DNA from: Bacteroidales bacterium
GTDB taxonomy: Bacteria > Bacteroidota > Bacteroidia > Bacteroidales > UBA12077
NCBI GenBank assembly: GCA_021108325.1
Contig: JAIORB010000062.1
Location: forward strand, 1-54,020
Direction of reading: 5' to 3'
Length of the DNA stretch: 54,020 nt
Shown in pieces: positions 7,605 through 16,271 of this stretch (within the stretch, counting starts at the first letter, position 1; every line of letters begins with the position of its first letter). The position numbers and the translations under genes were made by a program. The notes below the pieces were generated by a model. The model was not told where the DNA came from. It saw nothing but the letters and a program-made list of their open reading frames with translations, and ran no database searches.

Positions 7605-9557
7605 TTATAATTTATAAGATGTAATTTGGGTTTCGTTAGTTTTATAAAAAACCTGGCCTGTTACATCATCAACCGCATATATAGGTTCTTTCTCTTTGCC
7701 AAGATTAATAGTACCTTCAGGTTCACCAGTATCCTTGTTAACTTTTAATAAGGTATTATCTTTTTCTATTTTGCCAAAAATAATTATGAAATCGCGTCCT
7801 TCGGCAGTGGCTTTAAAACGCGCATTAGCCTGTTGGAATGATTGTTTTGCAAAATCAGAAGCAGCATCGCCCAATTCACCATATACTTGTCCAAAACCTT
7901 CAACAATGGCTCCATCAAAAGCATCTTCTTCCTTTATTTCAGGAGCAGCAGATTGAAGAACTTCTGATGCATAATAGGCATTTGCACTAATGTAGGCAGC
8001 ACGTGCTGCTTGTGCATATAATAAAGCTCTTTTTAAACCCGGTTCACGTGGTGCTTCGTAGTATTTTTGGAATAACTGCGATCCTGAATAATCAAACATA
8101 GCAACATTCTGCTCTGATGAAACAAAAATTCCTTTTTCTCGAAGTTCTAGTTTATTAGGGATTTCTTTACCTTCAAATTTTAAAGCAACACTTGATACGT
8201 TTTTAACTGTTGCAGTTTCAATATCTATTAATTTTACAATATTTTCTTTTGTATCAAAAGCATATATTGTATTTTCTTTTTGTTCTAAGAGTGTTGGATT
8301 TGTTTGTATCGATTTATCAAATACTAATTCGCCTGTTGTTGGGTTTAATATATTGATTTCTTTTGTAGTAATAAAAAGAATTCCTTTTGGTGATTTAATG
8401 GTTCTGATAACTTCTCCATTAATTCTAACTGGTTTTTCAAATGTTATTAAACCTTGTGCCGGATCTAAAAAGTTTAGATAATTCTTTTCTCCGGATTGTG
8501 ACATTAGCAGAATACCATTTTTAGTTTGTATATGCTTATAAATGCCACCTTTTATGGAAATTCCTCTTCCTTTTTTACCCCATTTCCCGATTGCTGTTTC
8601 CAGATCAAAAAAGTTAATTTTAGTTCTGCCACCATCGTTTGGTAAAACAATAATTCCATCTTTATAAAATGCTAAATCTCCTAATTGACCTCGCATTTGA
8701 ATAGGTTCTGTCCAAAGTCTCGAGCCATCAGCGATGTTAAATGCTATATAGTTATTTTCATAACTAATCATCGTTTTTCCACTACTGGATTGACTCTCAT
8801 TTTTATTTTCAGCACCTATTATAAAAATGTCTTTGGAAGGATGTTTGTAAAAGTTAATTACAAAATCTTCATCTGCTACAGCTTGTTCAGCTACTCCCTG
8901 CAAGAGACTGCCAAATGCTCCCATACTTTCTAATTGTTCAGCTTCTTTTGAAATAGAATTTTTCCAGATAATGTCACCCGTTTGACTATTTACTTTATAG
9001 TTTTTAAATAATGTAACAATAAGTAATTCTTTATCTGAAAGTTCATTTAAAGTAACTATTCTGCCAAATCTTTCTTCAATTTGCCAAACTTTTTTTCCTG
9101 TTGCCATATCAACCATAAGCATGATTGGATCATTATTCATATTTTTACCTGCAACAAGAATTCCATTCGCTTTATAAAGCACTTGCTTGGTTTTTAAATC
9201 TGCAACTCCGGCTTGTGATGAGTTAAATTTGATATTTCCTGTAAAAGGATCAAGTAAAGTAATGACATCTCCCAGGGTAATTGATAATAAAGGCGAGCCA
9301 CTCATTTCTTCGATTTGTTCATTTGCAATATTTGCAAATTGACTGTTTGACCATAGCTTTTCACCTGTTTCCGGATTAAAAGCAGCAAATTCAGTATCGG
9401 TGCAAATAAAGTAGTTTCCGAATGATGTAACTTGTTGCCATAATACCTTTCCGGAAAGGTTTGTTTTCCATAGTTCATCTACTTGCGCATGGCTAATCGA
9501 CCATGAAATCACAAGCATTAATACAAAGCTTAAAGTTCTGGTTAGTTTTTTTCTCAT
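7605..9557 (-). CDS. Secreted PQQ-like beta-propeller protein
   Basis: This is a 650-residue exported protein. Residues 1-24 form a signal peptide (VLMLVISWSISHAQ). The rest is built of beta-propeller blades of the PQQ-repeat type: AFNPETGEKLWSNSQ, VDMATGKKVWQ, VNSQTGDIIWKN, FNIADGSRLWTE, LNPTTGELVFD and VNKDTGEPEGTI. An alanine-rich helical insertion sits near residues 510-545 (LLYAQAARAAYISANAYYA). The propeller lacks quinoprotein active-site features that I can recognise, so a scaffold or BamB-like role is as likely as an enzyme. It is monocistronic. Confidence 0.75.
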   Translation of the reverse strand: MRKKLTRTLSFVLMLVISWSISHAQVDELWKTNLSGKVLWQQVTSFGNYFICTDTEFAAFNPETGEKLWSNSQFANIANEQIEEMSGSPLLSITLGDVITLLDPFTGNIKFNSSQAGVADLKTKQVLYKANGILVAGKNMNNDPIMLMVDMATGKKVWQIEERFGRIVTLNELSDKELLIVTLFKNYKVNSQTGDIIWKNSISKEAEQLESMGAFGSLLQGVAEQAVADEDFVINFYKHPSKDIFIIGAENKNESQSSSGKTMISYENNYIAFNIADGSRLWTEPIQMRGQLGDLAFYKDGIIVLPNDGGRTKINFFDLETAIGKWGKKGRGISIKGGIYKHIQTKNGILLMSQSGEKNYLNFLDPAQGLITFEKPVRINGEVIRTIKSPKGILFITTKEINILNPTTGELVFDKSIQTNPTLLEQKENTIYAFDTKENIVKLIDIETATVKNVSSVALKFEGKEIPNKLELREKGIFVSSEQNVAMFDYSGSQLFQKYYEAPREPGLKRALLYAQAARAAYISANAYYASEVLQSAAPEIKEEDAFDGAIVEGFGQVYGELGDAASDFAKQSFQQANARFKATAEGRDFIIIFGKIEKDNTLLKVNKDTGEPEGTINLGKEKEPIYAVDDVTGQVFYKTNETQITSYKL

Positions 9558-9711
9558 ATTATTTTATAGTTTAGTGAATGACTTAGTTGGTTATGAAAAA
9601 GCAAAGTGATTATCATTTTTTTCTTGAAATTTACAATAATCAAATAGTGTTCCAAATTTTTGATAAAAGAGTAAATTATTAAGTTAAATAATCATTATAT
9701 CCAATTGTTTA

Positions 9712-10914
9712 TTATTCACTGGTCATTATAAATAATGGTTGTAACTCAAAACTTTTATAGAAAGGTCTTAATCTTTCTGTATTGTAGTGTTTCTGAATAT
9801 TCACTGTTTTTTTAGAATCAACAATAACTTCAATGGGTAGATTATCATACCTGCCATTTTTAAGAACAACAAGTCTGCCATGAATTCCTTTCAAAACTAA
9901 ATCTATGGCTAAATTTCCATAAGCCATCGGTACAATTGAATCTATTGCATCAGGATCGCCACCTCTTACTAAATAACCAAGTTTTTGATTTATTACACCT
10001 ATAGGCCGGCCTTTACAACAATTTGCTGAATATTCTTTGAGCTTGGCAGAAACCAAATCTCCAATTCCTCCAAGTTTTGCATGTCCATATGCATCTTTAA
10101 CATCATTTTCAAATACCATATCGCCACCTTTGAACATTGCACCTTCCGATACTAATACTACCGAATATTTACTGGGGTTATTCATGCGGTCTTCGATAAG
10201 AAGCTCGGTAAGGTTTTCAATCTTAAATTCATATTCGGGGATGACACAACGGTTGGCAGCTCCGGCCATAGTTGGAAGCATTGCCGTAAATCCTGCATAA
10301 CGGCCAAATACTTCAAGAACCATAAATCGTTCATGAGAACCGGCACTGGTTCTTAGGTTATTTATTATTTGAATGGTTCTGGTAATACAGGTACTAAATC
10401 CAATAGAATAATCGGTTCCAGGTACATCGTTATCCATTGTTTTTGGCATAGCAACAATTTTAACTCCTTCGCGGTATAATCGTACAGCGTAACTTAGAGT
10501 ATCGTCGCCGCCAATTGGTATAAGATAATCTATTCCTAAGAATTCAAGGTTTTTAAGAACTTCAGGTGTTATATCATTTCTTGGTTTATTATATTTTTCC
10601 TTTAAATGATCAGGAACATTCCAGTTGGCAATTCTGCTGGGATTTGTTCTCGATGTATGTAAGAAGGTTCCTCCTGAGCGCCCGGATTTATTTACCCTGG
10701 TTTCAGTTAATATCTCGTAAAATTCTGTATTATCGACATTTTTATCTCTTATCATATCAACTAATCCCATCCAGCCACGGCGTATTCCTATTACTTCAAA
10801 ACCTTCACGAAGTGCTCTTATAGTTATTGCCCTGATTGCCGGATTTAATCCGGGAACATCGCCACCGCCTGTGAGAATCGCTATTCTACCTTTAATTTTA
10901 TTATTTTTTGTCAT
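9712..10914 (-). CDS. pfkA: Phosphofructokinase, with PPi-dependent signature residues
   Basis: This 400-residue enzyme phosphorylates fructose-6-phosphate in glycolysis. The nucleotide or PPi loop is LTGGGDVPGLN (residues 15-24). The donor site reads GGDDTL with Asp138, and the catalytic segment reads PKTMDNDVPGTDYSIGFST with Lys158 and Asp161. In ATP-using enzymes the positions of Asp138 and Lys158 are normally Gly. Asp plus Lys is the known mark of pyrophosphate-dependent enzymes, which work reversibly. The fructose-site region SAGSHERFMVLEVFGRYAGF is intact. The start is the ATG giving MTKNNKIKGRIAILTGGGD. It is monocistronic. PPi use is inferred from these two residues. Confidence 0.93.
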   Translation of the reverse strand: MTKNNKIKGRIAILTGGGDVPGLNPAIRAITIRALREGFEVIGIRRGWMGLVDMIRDKNVDNTEFYEILTETRVNKSGRSGGTFLHTSRTNPSRIANWNVPDHLKEKYNKPRNDITPEVLKNLEFLGIDYLIPIGGDDTLSYAVRLYREGVKIVAMPKTMDNDVPGTDYSIGFSTCITRTIQIINNLRTSAGSHERFMVLEVFGRYAGFTAMLPTMAGAANRCVIPEYEFKIENLTELLIEDRMNNPSKYSVVLVSEGAMFKGGDMVFENDVKDAYGHAKLGGIGDLVSAKLKEYSANCCKGRPIGVINQKLGYLVRGGDPDAIDSIVPMAYGNLAIDLVLKGIHGRLVVLKNGRYDNLPIEVIVDSKKTVNIQKHYNTERLRPFYKSFELQPLFIMTSE

Positions 10915-10985
10915 AATACCAGGTTTTAAGAATTAAGATCATTGATGAAATTTACAAAAAAAATAAAGCTAAGTAAAGTAAATAG

Positions 10986-11297
10986 CTAGCTTTTATAAAA
11001 ATAGTGAAAAAGAAACTGTGCAATGAAATAAATTACCCCACAAACAAGTGTCGTAAAAAATAAGGAAATGATAAAAGATTTTTGTCTTTCTTTAATTATT
11101 TGATTTTTGATCTTGTTCTTAAGCACTTTTAATTCATTATCAGTAAGCTGATTTCGATCTACAAATTTATGTGGGTATTTTGATTTTATTTTCGATACAG
11201 CTTCTTTTAATTCGTTGTACCTGGCTCGATGCATCTGAATTAATGATCGGTTATATTCTATTCTTTTTATTGCATCGAAAGCATGACCTGCACCCAT
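10986..11297 (-). CDS. Hypothetical coiled-coil protein with C-terminal membrane anchor
   Basis: This is a 103-residue protein I do not recognise. Residues 8-80 are highly charged and probably helical. They are followed by one membrane helix (about 77-97, IISLFFTTLVCGVIYFIAQFLF) and a short basic tail. It begins 7 bases after the stop of the K+-channel gene, so the two are almost certainly co-transcribed. It could be an accessory subunit of that channel, but this rests on position alone. Confidence 0.6.
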   Translation of the reverse strand: MGAGHAFDAIKRIEYNRSLIQMHRARYNELKEAVSKIKSKYPHKFVDRNQLTDNELKVLKNKIKNQIIKERQKSFIISLFFTTLVCGVIYFIAQFLFHYFYKS

Positions 11298-11304
11298 TGT
11301 AATC

Positions 11305-13053
11305 CTATCTTAAAATTTTACGAACAAAAGCAACTGTAAAGTATGACATCAGGAATAATCCTGCAAAACCTTCCAGTCCGGAAAGACATCTGAAAAATCC
11401 CGAAGGATAATAATCGCCATAACCAATGGTAAGAAATGTAATTGCACTGTGATAAAATGAAACTGCTATCGGCCCAAGTTTGTCAGGATCGCCAACCGAT
11501 GATACAATTTTTGTATCAATAAAGAAAGGTAAAACTAGATATAATAAGGAGAAGAAAATGTATCCGAATAGCATACTGGTTAATACACGCAATGGATTTG
11601 TAGCGTATAATCCTACTTTATCGAATACCAGCCATTGAAAAGCATACGATGGATATTCCCATATTCGGCTGTAAGGATTTTTCTTTAATGCGTCTTTTAA
11701 ATCGGCTTTTAATTCGTTGCGTTTAAACTCAACGTAAGCCTTGTCTTCATCGGTATATTGACCTGTTGTGCTGAAATTTTCTTTTAGTATTAGGAACTGT
11801 TCAGCAAGTTCTCTTATGTTTGCGTCTTTTTGCGAATAAATAAGTTTTTTAATGTTGTTTATTTTCCAATCAACATATATTCTGCCAATTAAACGCATAC
11901 CGACGAAATTGATTGTTCCAATTTCGAGGGGGAAATCATAAGGCTTAATATCAATTATATCACGAGCTACTGTGTCGGAAAGATCTATTGATTTACATTT
12001 TGATAATCTTAAATCGACATAGTAATCTAAATGACATGATTTAAGCGAAAGTTCGAGAATGTGAGAATTGTTAAAACTCAGGTTTCCTTTTCCAAAATCG
12101 GCATTATCGAGATATAAAATGGTGTTATCAAACTCAACTTTTTCAAAAGATATATTTCCATCACCCCATATAGATTTTCTGAAAGTTAACTTTCCTCCTT
12201 TGTGTTGGGAAGCTTCAAAAGATTTTTCACCATTTCCAAAAACCGCACGATTAAAACTAACTTTTGCATCGCTAAATTCTGTCGTGCGAAAATCAACCTT
12301 TCCGTTTCCAAATTCGGTTCTTTCAAATATTAACTCTTTACAATGAAACCGTGCAAAGTGAAATCCAATTTTACCTTCACCAAAACGTGCAACTTTAAAT
12401 GTAACTCTTTTGGAATTAAACAAGACATTAACGAATGTTACATCACCATCGTTAAATTCTGTATTTACAAAAAGTACATCTCCATTGCCAAAATGAGCAT
12501 CCTGGAAGTTTTTGTGTCCGGTACCAAACCACGAATTTTTAAAATTTACTTCGCCATCACCAAAGTTAACATTCGAAAAATCAACATTTCCATCATTAAA
12601 ATAGGTATAACTAAAATTTACACCACCCTGATGAAATTTAGCTGATTGGAATGAAACTGCTCCATTGAGAAAGTGAGCATTTTCAAAATTTTCATATTCA
12701 TCATCAAATTCAGCAAAAGAAAAATCAGTAACAACACGGGAATCGAAAAAAGTATTATATGCTGAAAATCCATGAATTTTCACATAACTCTTTTTCTCAA
12801 TATTTCTGCTTTCGCAATATTCAACGAGCGAAAAATTCTCAACATAACAATGATCAAGCTCGACAGGTTTTTCCTGCTCAATTAGTTGATATATCTCTTC
12901 TTTATCAATAAAGCCTAATTCAATGTAGCCAACCTCTTTTTTATTTTTATCAAGAAACGAAATGGCAACGGTATTTTCATATTTTTTGCCAGCTTCTGTT
13001 TTAAAAGGAGTATCTTTTATTTTGACTTTATAGTTAAAAAATTTTTGGATCAT
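11305..13053 (-). CDS. Two-helix potassium channel with a 12-residue-repeat solenoid domain
   Basis: This is a 582-residue membrane protein. Residues 1-115 form a small N-terminal domain. Residues 116-331 are about 18 tandem 12-residue repeats with the pattern F-G-x-G-x-V-x-F-x-x-x-x (FGDGEVNFKNSW, FGNGDVLFVNTE, FGEGKIGFHFAR), best read as a right-handed beta-solenoid like the pentapeptide-repeat fold. A non-repeating linker follows. The channel module comes last: TM1 near residues 490-515, the pore helix and filter TIGYGD (542-547), and TM2 to the C-terminus. The filter is a textbook K+ filter. No RCK or cyclic-nucleotide domain is present, so the solenoid may be the sensor or a scaffold. 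It is the first gene of a pair with the small gene at 10986. Confidence 0.8.
   Translation of the reverse strand: MIQKFFNYKVKIKDTPFKTEAGKKYENTVAISFLDKNKKEVGYIELGFIDKEEIYQLIEQEKPVELDHCYVENFSLVEYCESRNIEKKSYVKIHGFSAYNTFFDSRVVTDFSFAEFDDEYENFENAHFLNGAVSFQSAKFHQGGVNFSYTYFNDGNVDFSNVNFGDGEVNFKNSWFGTGHKNFQDAHFGNGDVLFVNTEFNDGDVTFVNVLFNSKRVTFKVARFGEGKIGFHFARFHCKELIFERTEFGNGKVDFRTTEFSDAKVSFNRAVFGNGEKSFEASQHKGGKLTFRKSIWGDGNISFEKVEFDNTILYLDNADFGKGNLSFNNSHILELSLKSCHLDYYVDLRLSKCKSIDLSDTVARDIIDIKPYDFPLEIGTINFVGMRLIGRIYVDWKINNIKKLIYSQKDANIRELAEQFLILKENFSTTGQYTDEDKAYVEFKRNELKADLKDALKKNPYSRIWEYPSYAFQWLVFDKVGLYATNPLRVLTSMLFGYIFFSLLYLVLPFFIDTKIVSSVGDPDKLGPIAVSFYHSAITFLTIGYGDYYPSGFFRCLSGLEGFAGLFLMSYFTVAFVRKILR
12061..12708 (-). 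repeat. Coding region with 36-base period (18 x 12-residue repeats)
   Basis: Unit 1 begins at residue 116 (FDDEYENFENAH) and the units run without indels to about residue 331 (FGKGNLSFNNSH). Phe at position 1, Gly at 4 and Phe at 8 are the most constant positions. A few units are degenerate (FNSKRVTFKVAR, HKGGKLTFRKSI). Confidence 0.85.
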
Positions 13054-13373
13054 TTTATTCGTTTTTCACAAATTAATTCAAATATAATAAAAACTTATTA
13101 TTTTGAAGCTATTAGCTGTTAGCTTTAGGTTTTGATGAATGATTTTATTACACCTGGTTTAAATAGTGACATATAGAATTTACGGGTAATTATAAACGCA
13201 TTGTTTTGAGATGCCCGGATTATGTTCCACTAAATCTGCACGAACGAAGTACAATTTAGTTTGGATTAGTTTTGAATCAACTAATGGTTCCTGCTATTGC
13301 ATTTTCCATTAATATTTCATGAAAATTAGGATAGAGTTTTTTTATTTTTGAATTGGTAAGAAGGATTGTATTC
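13054..13373. other. Intergenic region with repeat fragments
   Basis: No gene is visible in these 320 bases. A TATATTTG box on the minus strand (13079-13086) lies 26 bases before the channel start and could be its -7 element. A copy of the AAGCTATTAGCTGTTAGCTTT repeat is at 13106-13129. A clean small stem (ATTAGTT/AACTAAT) is at 13265-13285. Confidence 0.5.
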
Positions 13374-15740
13374 TCAAATTTTTATACCCACTACCACAAT
13401 ATCATCTACCTGCTCGTATTTCTGCTGCCAGATAGATAAAGTCTTATCAAGAATCAGTTGCTGTTCTCCCATTGTTTTTTGACAGTTGGACAAAAGCAAC
13501 TTTTTGAAAGGCTTGTATTTAAACTTTTTACCTTCAGGGCCACCAAACTGATCAGCATATCCATCTGAAAATAAATAAATACAATCACCTTTCTGTAATT
13601 GTATCTCGTGTATCTGAAATTTATCCATTTTGTCATACATAGCGATAGGCATTTTATCGCCTTTAATTTCGTATAAAATATATTCATCACTTTCTAAGAT
13701 TCTGGCATTTAAAATCGGTTCATAATTCCTGTTTCTCAATATATATACAGGGTTATTTGCACCGGAAAATTCAAGTTTTAATGTATCATAATCTATGGAA
13801 CATAGCGAAATATCCATTCCATCACGTTGTTCTCCTAATTCGCCTTTTTGCTGAAGGGCACGTATTACCTTTTTTCTTAATCGGCGCAAGATTACACCCG
13901 GGTGTGTGATATACTCATTATTGATAATCTCATTCAAATAAGATAATCCCAGCATACTCATAAATGCTCCTGGTACGCCATGGCCAGTGCAATCAGCTAC
14001 TGCTATAATCGTTCGGCCTTCAATTTTTGTTACCCAATAAAAATCCCCACTAACAATGTCTCTTGGTTTAAAAAATATGAAATGTTCTCCAAATAATTGA
14101 TCACGTAACTCAGGTTGAGGAAGGATTGCATATTGTATATACTGTGCATAATTAATACTATCTGTCACTTCTTTATTTATTTTCTCAATATGATTTTTTT
14201 GTTCTAATACTGTATCACGCTGCGCTTCTATTTCATCGCGTTGTGCTTCAATTTCTTCTTTTTGCTGTCTCAATTCGATATTAATAGCTTGTATCTCTTC
14301 TTTTTGTTTTAGTATCCTTTGATTATGTTTTCGTTTTTGTATGTATGCATAGGCAATTAATATAACCACTATAAGTACTGCGAATAAACTGCCAATTAAT
14401 AAATTCCTGAGCATTTTTTGCTGCTTTAATCTTACATCCTGAAGTTCCAATTGAGTTTGTTGCACAGCAATCATTTGCTTTTGTTTATCCAACTTATATC
14501 GGGATTCCAAAGCAGTTAACCTACTTGCTGATTCTTTATTAAAAATACTATCATTCAACTCCTTAAATAAAATGTGATAATTATAAGCTACCTTATAAAC
14601 ACCAATTCTGGCATATGCTTTCGATAGTGTTTCATATGATCGTCTTATCTCATCAAGGGATCCAATTTCTTTGCCAACTTTCAAACAATGTAAAGTACTT
14701 TTTATGGCTCTTTGGTACTGACCAATCTCAAATTCCAGAATACCAATATAATTCAGGCAATATGTTAATCCCGTTTTATTATCTATTCCTTCCCAGATAA
14801 GCATTGCCTTGTCATAATAATCAGCAGCTTTCTTATAATCCTTCATCTCAAAGAAAACTATTCCAATATTAGTCAGGTTATAACCAATATTAGTTTTATT
14901 AACCAATTTTTCCGCAAGTTCAAGGGATCTAAAATAATAATTAAGTGCAGTCTTATATTCTTTCTTTTTCCATAATATCTCTCCGGTATTCAATAAGATC
15001 ATTGATCTTCCATCATCGTTATTGTTTTCTTTGAATATTTCATATGCTTCATTATAAAAATCAAGCGCCTTATCATATTTCTCCATTTCAAAATGTAAAA
15101 TAGCAATATTATTAAGAGCATATGCTTTGCCTGTCAAATATGTCATTTCATCGTATAATGGCAAGGATTTTTCTAAATACTCGCTTGCAGAAGTAAAATC
15201 GCCCTGCAACCATTTTAATCCTCCCAGATGGCGATAAGATTCTGCAATTTGGGCTGTATTATCTAACTCTTCAAATAAGTATAATGATTGTTCAAAATAA
15301 TGGAGCGCAGAATCATATTTCCCTAGTTCTTCATAACTATACCCAAGATACTGATACGCAAAAGCACGATTTGATTCACTATCGTTTAAGGTCAAAGTAA
15401 TATCGACACATTTCTGAAGATTTTCTATAGCAGGGTACATGTCATTATAAACCATTTCAATAAATCCCAGCAACTTATAACTGTTGGCAAGCTGTTCGAT
15501 GTTTCCCAATTCCTGGCTTAATTCTATTGCTTGTTTAGCATAATTCTCTGCTATTTCTCTATCGATAGAATTATACTGCCCGCCCAGTTGTATTAACAGG
15601 CTAATTTGAGTTGAATCATTTTCACACTGCTTAAGCTGGTTAATTAAACTATCAATTTTATTATTTGCTTGGGAATAAAAAACTGATGGTTGAAATAATA
15701 ACAAATAGAACGAAAGCATAATGACAAATACAAGCTTCAT
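13374..15740 (-). CDS. TPR sensor protein with SpoIIE-type PP2C phosphatase domain
   Basis: The frame is open further upstream, but the ATG at 15740 is preferred because it gives a proper signal peptide (KLVFVIMLSFYLLLFQPSVFYSQ). The product is 788 residues. About eight periplasmic tetratricopeptide repeats span residues 40-390. One membrane helix follows (447-467), then a long coiled coil (471-526, with repeated IEAQRDEIEAQRD). The cytoplasmic SpoIIE phosphatase runs from 551 to the end. Metal-binding motifs are RDIVSGDFYW (560-569) and ADCTGHGVPGAF (582-593). Such proteins dephosphorylate serine/threonine targets, often anti-sigma antagonists. No target is encoded nearby. A TATATTTG box at 15765-15772 (minus strand) may be the -7 element. 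Confidence 0.85.
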   Translation of the reverse strand: MKLVFVIMLSFYLLLFQPSVFYSQANNKIDSLINQLKQCENDSTQISLLIQLGGQYNSIDREIAENYAKQAIELSQELGNIEQLANSYKLLGFIEMVYNDMYPAIENLQKCVDITLTLNDSESNRAFAYQYLGYSYEELGKYDSALHYFEQSLYLFEELDNTAQIAESYRHLGGLKWLQGDFTSASEYLEKSLPLYDEMTYLTGKAYALNNIAILHFEMEKYDKALDFYNEAYEIFKENNNDDGRSMILLNTGEILWKKKEYKTALNYYFRSLELAEKLVNKTNIGYNLTNIGIVFFEMKDYKKAADYYDKAMLIWEGIDNKTGLTYCLNYIGILEFEIGQYQRAIKSTLHCLKVGKEIGSLDEIRRSYETLSKAYARIGVYKVAYNYHILFKELNDSIFNKESASRLTALESRYKLDKQKQMIAVQQTQLELQDVRLKQQKMLRNLLIGSLFAVLIVVILIAYAYIQKRKHNQRILKQKEEIQAINIELRQQKEEIEAQRDEIEAQRDTVLEQKNHIEKINKEVTDSINYAQYIQYAILPQPELRDQLFGEHFIFFKPRDIVSGDFYWVTKIEGRTIIAVADCTGHGVPGAFMSMLGLSYLNEIINNEYITHPGVILRRLRKKVIRALQQKGELGEQRDGMDISLCSIDYDTLKLEFSGANNPVYILRNRNYEPILNARILESDEYILYEIKGDKMPIAMYDKMDKFQIHEIQLQKGDCIYLFSDGYADQFGGPEGKKFKYKPFKKLLLSNCQKTMGEQQLILDKTLSIWQQKYEQVDDIVVVGIKI

Positions 15741-15883
15741 TTTGAGAGATATTGAGATGTTTAACAAATATACAAAAATTAAAAAAAAATAAATAAATAA
15801 CAGGAAAATACAAAAATTATTAAAATTGATAATTCTGTAGAGTGAGTAGATTGTTTTATTTTGTGAAATATAAAACATAGAAA

Positions 15884-16182
15884 ATGAAGATAACAAAACC
15901 ATTTATAGGAATATTAGCATTTTAAATTGTATTATTTACAATGCCACTTGGTCATGCAGTGATTATAATTATGGAAAAAATATTTGGTTAAAAATATGTG
16001 TTTTTGGCTGCATTGATATTAGGAATAATTGGTGTTATTTTGCTGATTTTTGGACTTTTGTAGAAATTTTAGGTCGTTGGGATGTATTTAAAGAAATATG
16101 GATTGAACCCGGGAAATATTGGATTGAAATGTTATCAATTTTATTCGTTTTTGTATTACTTTTTGGTATTGTCTTTGTTTGA
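15884..16182 (+). pseudogene. Broken small membrane-protein gene
   Basis: Reading from ATG 15884 gives MKITKPFIGILAF, a TAA stop, IVLFTMPLGHAVIIIMEKIF, then G and a second TAA, KYVFLAALILGIIGVILLIF, and GLL before a TAG. After a +2 shift the reading continues as EILGRWDVFKEIWIEPGKYW and IEMLSILFVFVLLFGIVFV, ending at 16182. The pieces together look like one protein of about 98 residues with three hydrophobic helices, carrying two nonsense changes and one frameshift. I do not recognise the family. It occupies most of the 531-base spacer 15741-16271; nothing else is seen there. Confidence 0.6.
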
Positions 16183-16271
16183 AAGAAAAAAAGTAACAAT
16201 ACATATTAGTCAATTACCTTTTGAAAATTATGAATTAAAAATTTATAAATCAGTATTTAGTACTAAATTAA

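Noticed and set aside
15884..16063. Stop-codon reassignment of TAA
   Set aside because: All other genes in the window end at or avoid in-frame TAA normally, so decay of this one gene is the simpler reading.
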